This document shows positions 43,026 to 52,215 of a DNA stretch of 64,000 nucleotides, one piece after another. A program made the translations under genes and the position numbers. Each line of letters begins with the position of its first letter. Position 1 is the stretch's first letter. The notes beneath the pieces were generated by a model that was not told where the DNA came from, ran no database searches, and saw only the letters and a list, made by a program, of their open reading frames with translations. The DNA comes from Scandinavium hiltneri (GTDB lineage Bacteria > Pseudomonadota > Gammaproteobacteria > Enterobacterales > Enterobacteriaceae), in contig NZ_JALIGE010000067.1 in assembly GCF_024764835.1 (NCBI RefSeq), forward strand, positions 62,001-126,000. Direction: 5' to 3'.

Positions 43026-45041
43026 TCACAGAGCTACGGTCAGTAACAGAACCACCAGCGCCACCACCACATACAGGCAGTAAAGGCGGAAGTCCCCGCT
43101 CTGCATTCGCTGAATGCCCGCACCGGCGCGCTGAACAAGGCGCACCAGCGGCCAGATAATACGGTCGTCCCAGAACGGCTCGACCGCCGCCGCACCATCG
43201 GTGACTTTGGTCAGGCTGCGGCTTAACGCGTCAGAAGGATCGAGCTGCTTGCGCATCCGGTACAGCGGGGCAAACATCACGCGCAGCGGCTGAGTGAAGC
43301 TACCCGCAGAGGCAGACATCGCCTCTTCCCAGGCGTAACCACAGGCCCACGGCTGGCCACGACGACGGAACGGCCCGCGTGTGCCACGCAGCACCCACCA
43401 CGCCGCCAGTGGCAGTAACGGCAGGCCCAGCAACAACAGGAAGGTTACGGCCGGAGAGAACATCGCCTGAGCGCTGTCACCCGGTTGCAGAAGGGTATTA
43501 TTGGCAACAATCACATCTGAGGTGTGCGTCAGCGAAGTCGCCACCTGCGTCAGCACCGGTGCGACAACGGACGCGCCGACGCCAAGCGCCACGCACAGCA
43601 GCGCCATCACGATCATCGCGGCGGTCATTGGCCAGGGCACTTCACGTGCGTGCTCCGCCTGCTCGCTGCGGGCGCCGCCGCAGAAGCTGATACCGTAGAC
43701 TTTGACGAAGCACATTGCCGCCAGCGCGCCGGTAATCGCCAGCATGACCATCGCAATCGGCCCGGCGAGACGCATGGCGAAATCGCCGTCATGGCTCATG
43801 GTGAACAGTGACTGGTAGGTAAACCATTCGCTGACGAAGCCGTTCAGCGGTGGCAGTGCGGAAATGGACATACAGCCAATCAGGAAAGCGGTGCCGGTGA
43901 GCGGCATCAGCTTGGCGAGGCCGCCCATTTTTTCCATATCACGGGTGTGAACGCGGAAAATCACCGCCCCCGCGCCGAGGAACAGCAACCCTTTAAATAG
44001 CGCGTGGTTGAGCAAATGGAACAGTGCGCCGAGCAGGCCAATGGTCGCCAGCAGCGGATGGTGCGTGGCGATGCCGACCATGCCGACGCCAACCCCCATC
44101 AGGATGATGCCGATGTTCTCCACGGTGTGCCACGCCAGCAGGCGCTTGATATCATGTTCGGCCAGCGCGTACAGCACGCCAAGCACCGACGACACCGCAC
44201 CAAACGCCAGCACCACCAGACCCCACCAGCTTTCTGTCGCCCCAAGCAGGTCGATCCCGACTTTGATAATGCCGAAGATACCAATTTTCACCATCACCCC
44301 GGACATCAGCGCGGACGCATGAGACGGGGCCGCCGGGTGCGCTCGCGGCAGCCAGCTGTGCAGTGGCAGCATCCCCGCCTTCGCCCCAAAACCGAGGAAT
44401 GCGAGAATAAACACCACCGACGCCAGGCCTGCGGAAAGATGCAAATGACGGAAGGATTCAAACTCCAGACTGCCGCTTTCACGCCACATCAGGAAGAAGG
44501 CCACCATGATCAGCACCGACCCGGCATGCGCAATAAAGAAGTACAGCAGCCCAGCCTTGATTGACTCTTCGCTCTGATCGGCGATGACCAAAAACCACGA
44601 GGCCAGCGACATCATTTCGAACAGGATGATGAACCAGAAGCCGTTGTCCATCACCACCAGCCCGACCATCGAGGCGATAAACAGGTTCATAAAGAACCCC
44701 ATCGACGCCGCGCCTTTGCCGAGATATTCCTGCATATAAGAGAGCGAGTAGAGGGCGCAGAGCATCACCAGCAGTGAAATCACCGTCACCATAAACGCTG
44801 CCAGGCTGTCGATGCGCACGCTAAACGCCGCGAACGGGAACGGCCCCGCCGCACTCCAGTTCAGCACTTCACCGCTGAACAACACCGGCAGTGCGCTGCA
44901 CAGGCCAAGCAAACCACCGAGCATCGCACTGATGCCCGCCACGCGAATGGCCTGCCCTTCGTTTTTTTGCAGCAGCAAAGACACCACGCCGCCTACAACG
45001 TACAAGGCCAGCGACCACATCAGTAATTGCAGTGAATCCAT
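43026..45041 (-). CDS. hyfB: Hydrogenase-4 membrane subunit HyfB (NuoL-like)
   Basis: 671 residues, the length of HyfB (about 672) rather than HycC (about 608). NuoL-type antiporter domain with MDNGFWFIILFEMMSLASWF (about 130), GAKAGMLPLHSWLPRAHPAA (about 220) and HDIKRLLAWHTVENIG (about 290), followed by an extended C-terminal region with a final membrane helix. Its ATG overlaps the last base of the hyfA stop. Confidence 0.94.
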   Translation of the reverse strand: MDSLQLLMWSLALYVVGGVVSLLLQKNEGQAIRVAGISAMLGGLLGLCSALPVLFSGEVLNWSAAGPFPFAAFSVRIDSLAAFMVTVISLLVMLCALYSLSYMQEYLGKGAASMGFFMNLFIASMVGLVVMDNGFWFIILFEMMSLASWFLVIADQSEESIKAGLLYFFIAHAGSVLIMVAFFLMWRESGSLEFESFRHLHLSAGLASVVFILAFLGFGAKAGMLPLHSWLPRAHPAAPSHASALMSGVMVKIGIFGIIKVGIDLLGATESWWGLVVLAFGAVSSVLGVLYALAEHDIKRLLAWHTVENIGIILMGVGVGMVGIATHHPLLATIGLLGALFHLLNHALFKGLLFLGAGAVIFRVHTRDMEKMGGLAKLMPLTGTAFLIGCMSISALPPLNGFVSEWFTYQSLFTMSHDGDFAMRLAGPIAMVMLAITGALAAMCFVKVYGISFCGGARSEQAEHAREVPWPMTAAMIVMALLCVALGVGASVVAPVLTQVATSLTHTSDVIVANNTLLQPGDSAQAMFSPAVTFLLLLGLPLLPLAAWWVLRGTRGPFRRRGQPWACGYAWEEAMSASAGSFTQPLRVMFAPLYRMRKQLDPSDALSRSLTKVTDGAAAVEPFWDDRIIWPLVRLVQRAGAGIQRMQSGDFRLYCLYVVVALVVLLLTVAL

Positions 45042-45661
45042 TAGTTTTGCTCCCCTGCAAAGTTCACCTGACCCGGCAAGGTCTCCGGCATCGACAGCGC
45101 GGTTTGCGACCGACGCTGTTTCGCCTGGGCCTCAATGGACTGCGGCTCAATCAGGTGCAGTGCTTTTGTCGGACAGGAATGCACGCACGCCGGGCCTTCC
45201 GGCAGGAAATGGCACAGGTCGCATTTAACGGCGATGGTGCGCATACCGGCATTCCAGCTCAAAAACGGATGCATGCTGTCCGGGCTGACCGGCACATCGC
45301 TGAGCAATGACGCCGGAACGTAGTGTTCAAACTGCGCGGGCATATTCAGCGGCGTGCTGCCCGCAGGCGTAATCGCCCCGAACGGACACACCAGGCCACA
45401 GAGTTTGCAGCCGATGCACAGGCTTTCGTTTATCTGGACGCTGTCGTCCTCAAGTGCGATGGCGTTGACCGGACACACCCGTTTGCAGGGCGCATCTTCG
45501 CAATGACGGCATAACACCGGGGCTGTCTCGTCACCGGTACGTGCCATCGTGAGTCTCGGGTGCTGCTGTAGCCCCTGAGCTTTATGGACATCGGAGCAGG
45601 CCGCGAGGCAGGTATTGCATCCGATGCACCACTGAGGATCCGCAATCACAAAGCGGTTCAT
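45041..45661 (-). CDS. hyfA: Hydrogenase-4 polyferredoxin subunit HyfA
   Basis: 206-residue electron-transfer subunit linking formate dehydrogenase H to the hydrogenase. Four 4Fe-4S cysteine clusters: CIGCNTCLAAC, CRHCEDAPCKRVCP, CIGCKLCGLVCPFGA, CDLCHFLPEGPAC. Start ATG 45661 (MNRFVIADPQW); the upstream in-frame ATG 45724 overlaps the sigma-54 promoter and is rejected. First gene of the hyf operon, taking the position that hycA-hycB hold in E. coli. Confidence 0.93.
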   Translation of the reverse strand: MNRFVIADPQWCIGCNTCLAACSDVHKAQGLQQHPRLTMARTGDETAPVLCRHCEDAPCKRVCPVNAIALEDDSVQINESLCIGCKLCGLVCPFGAITPAGSTPLNMPAQFEHYVPASLLSDVPVSPDSMHPFLSWNAGMRTIAVKCDLCHFLPEGPACVHSCPTKALHLIEPQSIEAQAKQRRSQTALSMPETLPGQVNFAGEQN

Positions 45662-45702
45662 GGTTATTCCTCTGAAGCGGAAGAAAATTATCCGGCTTGT
45701 AT

Positions 45703-45718
45703 AGCAATTTGCGTGCCA
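45703..45718 (-). promoter_or_regulatory. Sigma-54 promoter of the hyf operon
   Basis: TGGCACGCAAATTGCT on the minus strand is a perfect -24/-12 element (TGGCACG-N4-TTGC), about 45 bases upstream of the hyfA ATG. Confidence 0.93.
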
Positions 45719-45774
45719 TTTCATTATTTACATATTAAACAATTAGTTAGACACCACCCTCCCCCTTCAGAGAC

Positions 45775-45811
45775 TGTCATCGTCAGCGTGACGACGATTG
45801 TGACGATCGAC
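45775..45811. promoter_or_regulatory. Probable FhlA/HyfR upstream activating region
   Basis: TGTCATCGTCA-GCG-TGACGACGATT is an imperfect palindrome, followed by further TGACGATCGACG and, near 45835-45890, more GTCATT/GTCACT units. The motif recalls the palindrome upstream of hydN. Lying between the divergent sigma-54 promoters of hyfA and hypA, it may serve both. The remainder of 45662-45972 is non-coding; no hycA is present. Confidence 0.6.
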
Positions 45812-45921
45812 GTTTTCTGTGCCATTCGACCTCGCCGTCATTTGTGGCGACGTGCCGTCACTAATGTCATTCCAGATCTGTCATTCAGTGATTTATCGAT
45901 AAAAATCAACACAATGAATAA

Positions 45922-45937
45922 TGGCCTGTATTTTGCT
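45922..45937 (+). promoter_or_regulatory. Sigma-54 promoter of hypA operon
   Basis: TGGCCTGTATTTTGCT matches -24 TGG and -12 TTGC at correct spacing, 36 bases before the hypA ATG. Matches the known sigma-54 control of hypABCDE in E. coli. Confidence 0.85.
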
Positions 45938-45972
45938 TAGGGAAGCGAAGTCCAGAATTAACGGGAAACGTT

Positions 45973-46323
45973 ATGCACGAAATCACCCTTTGCCAGCGAG
46001 CGCTGGAAATTGTCGAGCAGCAGGCACTCGCCAACAATGCCACCCGCGTGACGGCGGTCTGGCTGAAGGTCGGGGCCTTTTCCTGCGTGGAGCCCTCATC
46101 CCTGAGTTTCTGCTTTGAGCTGGTGTGTCGCGGCACGCTGGCGGAAGGCTGCCAGCTGCACATTGAAGAACAATCTGCGCAGTGCTGGTGCCCGGAATGT
46201 CAGAGGGACATCAAACTTATCTCGCAACACGTTCGCCGCTGCCCACAGTGCGGCAGCGACCGGTTACGTATTGTCGCTGATGACGGATTTCAGATTCAGC
46301 GCATCGAAGTCATTGAGGAATAA
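45973..46323 (+). CDS. hypA: Nickel metallochaperone HypA
   Basis: 116 residues. The N-terminal MHEITLCQ supplies the nickel ligand His2. A zinc loop with two CxxC motifs (CWCPECQ, CPQCGS) follows at about 73-96. Works with HypB to insert nickel into the hydrogenase-3/4-type large subunit. First gene of hypABCDE. Confidence 0.96.
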   Translation: MHEITLCQRALEIVEQQALANNATRVTAVWLKVGAFSCVEPSSLSFCFELVCRGTLAEGCQLHIEEQSAQCWCPECQRDIKLISQHVRRCPQCGSDRLRIVADDGFQIQRIEVIEE

Positions 46324-46326
46324 GGT

Positions 46327-47196
46327 ATGTGTACAACCTGTGGCTGCGCGGACGGCAATCGCTATATAGAAGGCGACGAGCACAATCCGCATTCGGCCTT
46401 TCGCGGCGCGCCGTTTGCACCCGCCTCGCGCCCGGCGCTCACCATTACCGGCATCACGCCAGAATTCAGCCCACAGCAGTCAACGCAGGGCGATTTGCAC
46501 TACGGACACGGTGAAGCGGGCACGCACGCACCGGGCATCAGCCAGCGCAAAATGCTGGAAGTGGAAATTGACGTGCTGGAGAAAAATAACCGGCTGGCGG
46601 CCCACAACCGGGCACAGTTTGCCGCGCGTGAACTGCTGGTGCTGAATCTGGTTTCCAGCCCCGGATCCGGTAAAACGACGCTGCTGACTGAAACGCTGAC
46701 CCGCCTTAACGGAAGCGTGCCGTGCGCGGTTATCGAAGGTGACCAGCAAACGGTGAATGACGCCGCCCGCATTCGCGCCACCGGTACCCCGGCGATTCAG
46801 GTCAATACCGGCAAAGGCTGCCATCTCGATGCGCAGATGATTGCCGACGCCGCCCCGCGCCTGGATCTGAAAGATAACGGAATTCTGTTTATCGAAAACG
46901 TCGGCAACCTGGTGTGCCCGGCCAGTTTCGATCTTGGCGAGCGGCATAAAGTGGCGGTGCTCTCCGTCACCGAAGGCGAGGACAAACCGCTGAAGTATCC
47001 GCAAATGTTTGCCGCCGCGTCCCTGCTGCTACTGAACAAAATCGACCTGCTGCCGTATTTGCAATTCGACGTCGAAACGTGCCTGAGCTATGCGCGAGAA
47101 GTAAACCCTGCCATTGAGGTTATCCTGATATCCGCCACCAGCGGAGAAGGCATGGACACATGGCTCACGTGGCTGGAGACGCAGCGATGTGCATAG
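46327..47196 (+). CDS. hypB: GTP-dependent nickel insertase HypB
   Basis: 289 residues. The N-terminal high-affinity nickel motif MCTTCGCADGN is followed by a His-containing linker (HYGHGEAGTHAPG) and the SIMIBI GTPase domain with Walker A SSPGSGKTT (about 112), EGDQQT switch region and NKID (about 238). Ends ETQRCA as in E. coli. Confidence 0.97.
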   Translation: MCTTCGCADGNRYIEGDEHNPHSAFRGAPFAPASRPALTITGITPEFSPQQSTQGDLHYGHGEAGTHAPGISQRKMLEVEIDVLEKNNRLAAHNRAQFAARELLVLNLVSSPGSGKTTLLTETLTRLNGSVPCAVIEGDQQTVNDAARIRATGTPAIQVNTGKGCHLDAQMIADAAPRLDLKDNGILFIENVGNLVCPASFDLGERHKVAVLSVTEGEDKPLKYPQMFAAASLLLLNKIDLLPYLQFDVETCLSYAREVNPAIEVILISATSGEGMDTWLTWLETQRCA

Positions 47197-47459
47197 GCGT
47201 TCCGGGACAAATTTGCGCTATCGACGGGAACCTGGCGAAGGTCGATGTCTGCGGAATTCAGCGCGATGTGGACCTGACACTGGTCGGCGTCACCGATGAA
47301 CAGGGCCAGTCACGCATGGGCCAGTGGGTGCTGGTGCACGTCGGTTTCGCCATGAGCGTGATTGATGAGCACGAAGCCCGCGAGACGCTGGCCGCGTTGC
47401 AAAACATGTTCGAAGTCGAACCCGACGTCGGCGCGCTGATGTGGGGCGAGGATAGGTGA
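47187..47459 (+). CDS. hypC: Hydrogenase maturation chaperone HypC
   Basis: 90 residues starting MCIGVPGQI; the N-terminal Cys2 binds the Fe(CN)2CO intermediate with HypD and the large-subunit precursor. GQWVLVHVGFAMSVID is the conserved core. Start ATG 47187 lies within the end of hypB; the upstream ATG would mask the essential Cys2. Confidence 0.96.
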   Translation: MCIGVPGQICAIDGNLAKVDVCGIQRDVDLTLVGVTDEQGQSRMGQWVLVHVGFAMSVIDEHEARETLAALQNMFEVEPDVGALMWGEDR

Positions 47460-48580
47460 TGCGTTTTGTTGATGAATACCGCGCGCCTGAGCAGGTAATG
47501 CAGCTTATCGCGAACCTGAAAACCCGCGCCCCGCTTCTTTCCTGTACGCGTGAAAAACCGCTGCGGATCATGGAAGTCTGCGGTGGGCACACTCACGCTA
47601 TTTTCCGCTTTGGCCTCGACCAGCTTTTGCCGGACAACATCGAGTTTATTCACGGCCCGGGATGCCCGGTCTGCGTGCTGCCGATGGGCAGAATCGACAC
47701 CTGTATCGATATCGCCAGCCACCCTGAGGTCATTTTTTGCACCTTTGGCGATGCGATGCGCGTGCCGGGAAAAAACGGCTCGCTGACCCAGGCCAAAGCG
47801 CGCGGGGCTGATATCCGCATCGTCTATTCACCGATGGATGCCCTACGCCTGGCGACGGAAAATCCCGGGCGCAAAGTGGTCTTTTTTGGTCTCGGTTTTG
47901 AAACCACCATGCCCGCTACGGCGATCACCTTGCAGCAGGCAAAAGCGCAGAACCTGACTAATTTTCTCTTCTTCTGTCAGCACATCACGCTGATTCCCAC
48001 CTTGCGCAGCCTGCTCGAACAGCCGGACAACAGCATTGACGCCTTTCTGGCTCCGGGCCATGTCAGCATGGTGATTGGTACGCACAGCTACGATTTTATT
48101 GCCGATCATTATCAGCGCCCGTTAGTGGTTGCCGGTTTTGAGCCGGTCGATCTGTTGCAGGGCGTCAACATGCTGGTGGAACAGAAAATCGCGGGTGAAA
48201 GCCACGTCGAGAACCAGTATCGCCGCGTGGTGCCGGATGCGGGCAACGCCCTGGCACAGACGGCCATTGCCGACGTTTTTGCCGTCAACGGTGACAGCGA
48301 ATGGCGCGGTCTCGGGGTCATTGCCGAATCGGGCGTGAAATTAATGCCGGAGTACCAGCGCTTTGACGCCGAAGCCCATTTCCAGCCGCCGCCGCGTCAG
48401 GTATGCGATGACCCGCGCGCCCGCTGTGGCGAGGTGCTCACCGGACGCTGTAAGCCGCATCAATGCCCGCTGTTTGGCAGCGTCTGCAATCCACAAAGTG
48501 CGTTTGGCGCGCTGATGGTGTCCTCCGAAGGCGCCTGTGCGGCGTGGTATCAGTACCGAAGTCAGGAAGGTGAACAATGA
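47459..48580 (+). CDS. hypD: Hydrogenase maturation protein HypD
   Basis: 373-residue iron-sulfur scaffold on which Fe acquires CN and CO ligands. Conserved VCGGHTHAIFRFG (about 38) and HGPGCPVCVLP (about 65) hold the catalytic cysteines. The C-terminal cluster cysteines are in RCGEVLTGRCKPHQCPLFG (about 320-340). ATG 47459 overlaps the hypC stop; the preceding GTG is not needed. Confidence 0.96.
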   Translation: MRFVDEYRAPEQVMQLIANLKTRAPLLSCTREKPLRIMEVCGGHTHAIFRFGLDQLLPDNIEFIHGPGCPVCVLPMGRIDTCIDIASHPEVIFCTFGDAMRVPGKNGSLTQAKARGADIRIVYSPMDALRLATENPGRKVVFFGLGFETTMPATAITLQQAKAQNLTNFLFFCQHITLIPTLRSLLEQPDNSIDAFLAPGHVSMVIGTHSYDFIADHYQRPLVVAGFEPVDLLQGVNMLVEQKIAGESHVENQYRRVVPDAGNALAQTAIADVFAVNGDSEWRGLGVIAESGVKLMPEYQRFDAEAHFQPPPRQVCDDPRARCGEVLTGRCKPHQCPLFGSVCNPQSAFGALMVSSEGACAAWYQYRSQEGEQ

Positions 48581-49587
48581 AAACCGTACAAATAGCCCAC
48601 GGCAGCGGCGGCCAGGCGATGCAGCAACTGATTAACGATTTGTTCATGCAGGCATTCGATAACCCGTGGCTGGCAGAACAAGAAGATCAGGCCCGTTTAT
48701 CACTCGCGTCGCTCACCGCCAGCGGTGACCGGCTGGCATTTTCCACCGACAGCTACGTTATCGACCCGTTGTTTTTCCCCGGCGGGGATATCGGCAAGCT
48801 GGCGATTTGCGGCACCGCCAATGACGTCGCCGTCAGCGGAGCTATTCCGCGCTACCTTTCCTGCGGTTTTATCCTCGAAGAGGGGCTGGAGATGGCGGTT
48901 CTGGAAAACGTCGTCAACAGCATGGCGCAGACGGCAAAAGCCGCCGACATCGCCATCGTCACCGGTGACACTAAAGTGGTGCCGCGCGGTGCGGCGGACA
49001 AACTGTTCATCAACACTGCCGGGCTGGGTGCCATTCCAGCCGATATTCATTGGGGCGCGCAGCAGCTCGTGCCGGGCGACGTGCTGCTGGTCAGCGGCAC
49101 CCTCGGCGATCACGGCGCAGCCATTCTCAACCTGCGAGAACAACTGGGGCTGGATGGCGATTTGCGCAGCGACTGCGCGGTATTGACGCCATTGATTCAG
49201 ACTATGCGAGACATTCCCGGCGTGAAGGCGTTGCGTGATGCCACTCGGGGCGGCGTGAACGCGGTAGCTCATGAATTTGCAGCCGCCAGCGGCTGTGGTG
49301 TGATGCTGCATGAAGCCAGCCTGCCGGTGAAATCTGCCGTCCGCGGCGTGTGTGAACTGCTCGGGCTTGATGCCCTGAACTTCGCCAACGAAGGCAAGCT
49401 AGTGATAGGCGTGTCCGCAGGAGATGCAGAGCGCGTACTCTCCACGCTACGCTCGCACCCATTAGGCTGTGATGCCGCCATCATCGGCGAAATCACCGAG
49501 CGCCGCGGCGTGCACCTGACCGGGCTTTACGGCGTGCGTCGCACGTTAGATTTACCTCATGCCGAACCGCTACCGCGGATCTGCTAA
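48577..49587 (+). CDS. hypE: Hydrogenase maturation protein HypE
   Basis: 336-residue ATP-dependent dehydratase that turns the HypF-made thiocarboxamide into a thiocyanate donor for Fe ligands. It has a PurM-like fold with HGSGGQAMQQLI near the start and ATRGGVNAVAHEFA near 216. The C-terminus PRIC ends in the essential cysteine. Overlaps the hypD stop (ATGA). Confidence 0.97.
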   Translation: MKTVQIAHGSGGQAMQQLINDLFMQAFDNPWLAEQEDQARLSLASLTASGDRLAFSTDSYVIDPLFFPGGDIGKLAICGTANDVAVSGAIPRYLSCGFILEEGLEMAVLENVVNSMAQTAKAADIAIVTGDTKVVPRGAADKLFINTAGLGAIPADIHWGAQQLVPGDVLLVSGTLGDHGAAILNLREQLGLDGDLRSDCAVLTPLIQTMRDIPGVKALRDATRGGVNAVAHEFAAASGCGVMLHEASLPVKSAVRGVCELLGLDALNFANEGKLVIGVSAGDAERVLSTLRSHPLGCDAAIIGEITERRGVHLTGLYGVRRTLDLPHAEPLPRIC

Positions 49588-49626
49588 CGCTATTTTCGCG
49601 CCAGCGGCGCATTGTGGGTAAGCACT

Positions 49627-51702
49627 ATGTCATCAACAGCGATGAGCGATCTCGGCCAGCAGGGCCTGCTTGATATTACCCGGTCTTTGCTGCAACAGCG
49701 CGATCTGTCCGGTGTTTGCGAAGCATTGACACAGTTGATCAAACAGGCCGGGCTTGCCGAACGCGTGGCTATTTTGCTGTGGCAGCCCGGAAATCAGCGC
49801 GTGAGTTATCACGCCAGCGCCACCTGTGCGCCCGGTAAAAGCGGCGAAGAAATCCTGCTGGCGCAGGGCCCCCTTCACCGGCTATTGACCCGGCCAGATG
49901 CGCTCAACTGCGACTATCAGGAATTTTGTGCCGCCTGGCCGACGCTGACGAATAACCCTCTTTATCCTGAATTTGGTCGCTATGTCCTGCTCCCGCTGGC
50001 GCAGGAAGGTCGCATTGTAGGTGGCTGCGAGTTTATCCGCGACAACGACGCCGCGTGGAGCGAGAAAGAATTTCAGCGCCTGCAAACATTGACTCAGCTG
50101 GTGGCAATCGTCACCGAACAGTTCCTGACCCGCCTTAGCCGCAGCGCCGATCGCCAGCAGCTTCGCCTTGAACGGGATAATTTCCGCATTCTGGTCGATA
50201 TCACCAACGCAGTACTGTCGCGGCTTAACATTGACGAACTGGTCAGCGAAGTGGCAAAGGCCCTTCACGATCATTTCCACATCGATGCGATTAGCGTGGT
50301 GCTCCGCAGCCCGCAGCCGGGCAAGCTCGACGTATACACCAGCCATTATCTGGACGGTGAAGCGCCGCTGCATGACGTAGCCGAACTGGACGAACGCGGT
50401 TCGCTGAGTGAGCAAATCTTTAAACAACAGCAAATGATGCTGCTAACGCTGGCCAATCTGAATCAGCTGCCGCAGGGGGATCGCCAGCTGTTTTCCCTGT
50501 GGGGAAATGAGCTACAAAGCCTGTGCCTGCTGCCGCTGATGTCTGGCTCCACGACGCTCGGCGTGCTGAAACTGGCCCAGCGTAATGAACAGGTTTTCAC
50601 TGCCAGCAATCTTCGTCTGCTGCGCCAGATTGCCGGACGGGTGTCGATTGCGGTCGATAATGCGCTGGCGTATCGGGAGATCCAGCGTCTGAAAGAGCGC
50701 CTGGCGGATGAAAACAAAGTGCTTACCGAACAGCTCAACACGCTGGATAACGATTTTGGCGAGATTATCGGGCGCAGCGATGCGATGCTTACCGTGCTGC
50801 GTCAGGTGGAAATGGTGGCGCAAAGCGACAGCACGGTGCTTATTCTCGGTGAAACCGGTACGGGTAAGGAGCTGATTGCGCGCGCCATTCACCATCTGAG
50901 CCATCGCCGTGAACAGCGGATGATCAAAATGAACTGCGCCGCGATGCCCGCTGGATTGCTGGAAAGCGACCTGTTCGGCCATTCGCGTGGGGCATTTACC
51001 GGGGCAAGCGCGCCACGCGTCGGACGTTTCGAGCTGGCAGACAAAAGCTCGCTGTTTCTTGATGAAGTCGGCGACATGCCGCTTGAGCTTCAGCCGAAGC
51101 TACTGCGCGTTTTACAGGATCAGGAATTTGAGCGCCTCGGCTGCAATAAACTGATTCGGACCGACGTTCGCCTGATTGCTGCCACCAATCGCGACCTGCG
51201 GCAAATGGTGGAAGACCGGGCGTTTCGCAGCGATCTTTATTATCGCCTGAACGTCTTTCCTGTCCAGCTGCCGCCGCTGCGTGAGCGCCCGGAGGATATT
51301 CCGTTACTGGCTAAAGCCTTCACCCATAAAATTGCCCGGCGACTTGGCCGTCAGATTGACAGCATTCCGGCGCACACGCTGCGCACGCTGAGTGAAATGC
51401 CGTGGCCGGGAAACGTGCGGGAACTGGAGAACGTCATTGAGCGCGCGGTATTGCTGACACAGGGTAACGTGCTGCAATTTTCGCTGCCAGAAATGTTGTA
51501 TCGCCCTACGGCACAGCCCGGCAATCAGGGTGAGCTGCCGCAGGAAGGTGAAGATGAAACGCAGCAGATCATTCGCATACTGAAAGAAACCAACGGTGTG
51601 GTGGCCGGGCCGAAAGGTGCGGCTCAACGGTTGGGCCTTAAACGAACCACGTTGCTTTCACGCATGAAGCGCCTGGGAATCGATAAAGACGTACTGGTGT
51701 AA
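49627..51702 (+). CDS. fhlA: Formate-responsive sigma-54 activator FhlA
   Basis: 691-residue activator of the formate regulon (hyf/hyc, hyp, hydN-hypF, fdhF). Two GAF sensor domains (about 20-180 and 200-345), AAA+ domain with Walker A GETGTGKE (about 415) and GAFTGA (about 480), and a Fis-type HTH (GPKGAAQRLGLKRTTLLSRM). Start ATG 49627 (MSSTAMSDLGQQG) fits E. coli. Full length, unlike the HyfR-like protein at 33 kb. Confidence 0.96.
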   Translation: MSSTAMSDLGQQGLLDITRSLLQQRDLSGVCEALTQLIKQAGLAERVAILLWQPGNQRVSYHASATCAPGKSGEEILLAQGPLHRLLTRPDALNCDYQEFCAAWPTLTNNPLYPEFGRYVLLPLAQEGRIVGGCEFIRDNDAAWSEKEFQRLQTLTQLVAIVTEQFLTRLSRSADRQQLRLERDNFRILVDITNAVLSRLNIDELVSEVAKALHDHFHIDAISVVLRSPQPGKLDVYTSHYLDGEAPLHDVAELDERGSLSEQIFKQQQMMLLTLANLNQLPQGDRQLFSLWGNELQSLCLLPLMSGSTTLGVLKLAQRNEQVFTASNLRLLRQIAGRVSIAVDNALAYREIQRLKERLADENKVLTEQLNTLDNDFGEIIGRSDAMLTVLRQVEMVAQSDSTVLILGETGTGKELIARAIHHLSHRREQRMIKMNCAAMPAGLLESDLFGHSRGAFTGASAPRVGRFELADKSSLFLDEVGDMPLELQPKLLRVLQDQEFERLGCNKLIRTDVRLIAATNRDLRQMVEDRAFRSDLYYRLNVFPVQLPPLRERPEDIPLLAKAFTHKIARRLGRQIDSIPAHTLRTLSEMPWPGNVRELENVIERAVLLTQGNVLQFSLPEMLYRPTAQPGNQGELPQEGEDETQQIIRILKETNGVVAGPKGAAQRLGLKRTTLLSRMKRLGIDKDVLV

Positions 51703-51751
51703 ATCGGCGGGACAGGCTATAAAACCAGGACACTCACAGAAAGGAGGCAAT

Positions 51752-52180
51752 ATGTCAGTATCAGCACGTAACCAGCTTAGCGGTAAAGTTAGCGCAGTGG
51801 CAGCAGGCGCGGTGAATGATGAAGTGGAATTAACGCTGACAGGCGGCGCGAAGCTCGTGGCTATCGTCACGCACAGCAGCCAGCAGGCGCTCGGTCTGGT
51901 CGACGGTAAGGAAGCCGTGGCATTGATTAAAGCCCCGTGGGTCACCCTTGCCAGCGAAGACTGCGGCCTGAAATTCTCCGCCCGTAATCAGTTTGCCGGC
52001 AACGTTTCTCAAGTGACGGAAGGGGCAGTTAACGCGACAGTGCATATCAAAACCGATGCCGGATTCGAACTGGTGGCGGTCATTACCAATGAAAGCCAGC
52101 ACGAGATGAAGCTGGCTTCTGGCAGCCGCGTGATTGCGCTGATCAAAGCCTCTGCCATTCTGCTCGCCACCCGCGCGTAG
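51752..52180 (+). CDS. Molbindin, two Mop/TOBE domains
   Basis: 142 residues made of two tandem Mop domains (about 1-70 and 72-142), each starting S(A/V)RNQ. Such molbindins bind molybdate or related oxyanions and act in molybdenum storage or homeostasis; the domain is shared with the ModE C-terminus. Strong RBS AAAGGAGG before ATG 51752. It sits 49 bases after fhlA. Formate dehydrogenase H needs molybdopterin, so the neighbourhood is functionally sensible, but any regulatory link is inference. Confidence 0.88.
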   Translation: MSVSARNQLSGKVSAVAAGAVNDEVELTLTGGAKLVAIVTHSSQQALGLVDGKEAVALIKAPWVTLASEDCGLKFSARNQFAGNVSQVTEGAVNATVHIKTDAGFELVAVITNESQHEMKLASGSRVIALIKASAILLATRA

Positions 52181-52188
52181 TACTTCTC

Positions 52189-52211
52189 CACGCCGCTTGT
52201 CCTGCGGCGTG
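52189..52211. terminator. Convergent terminator molbindin/ygbA
   Basis: CACGCCGC-TTGTCCT-GCGGCGTG is a perfect stem followed by TTTCC, placed between convergent genes. Confidence 0.75.
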
Positions 52212-52215
52212 TTTC

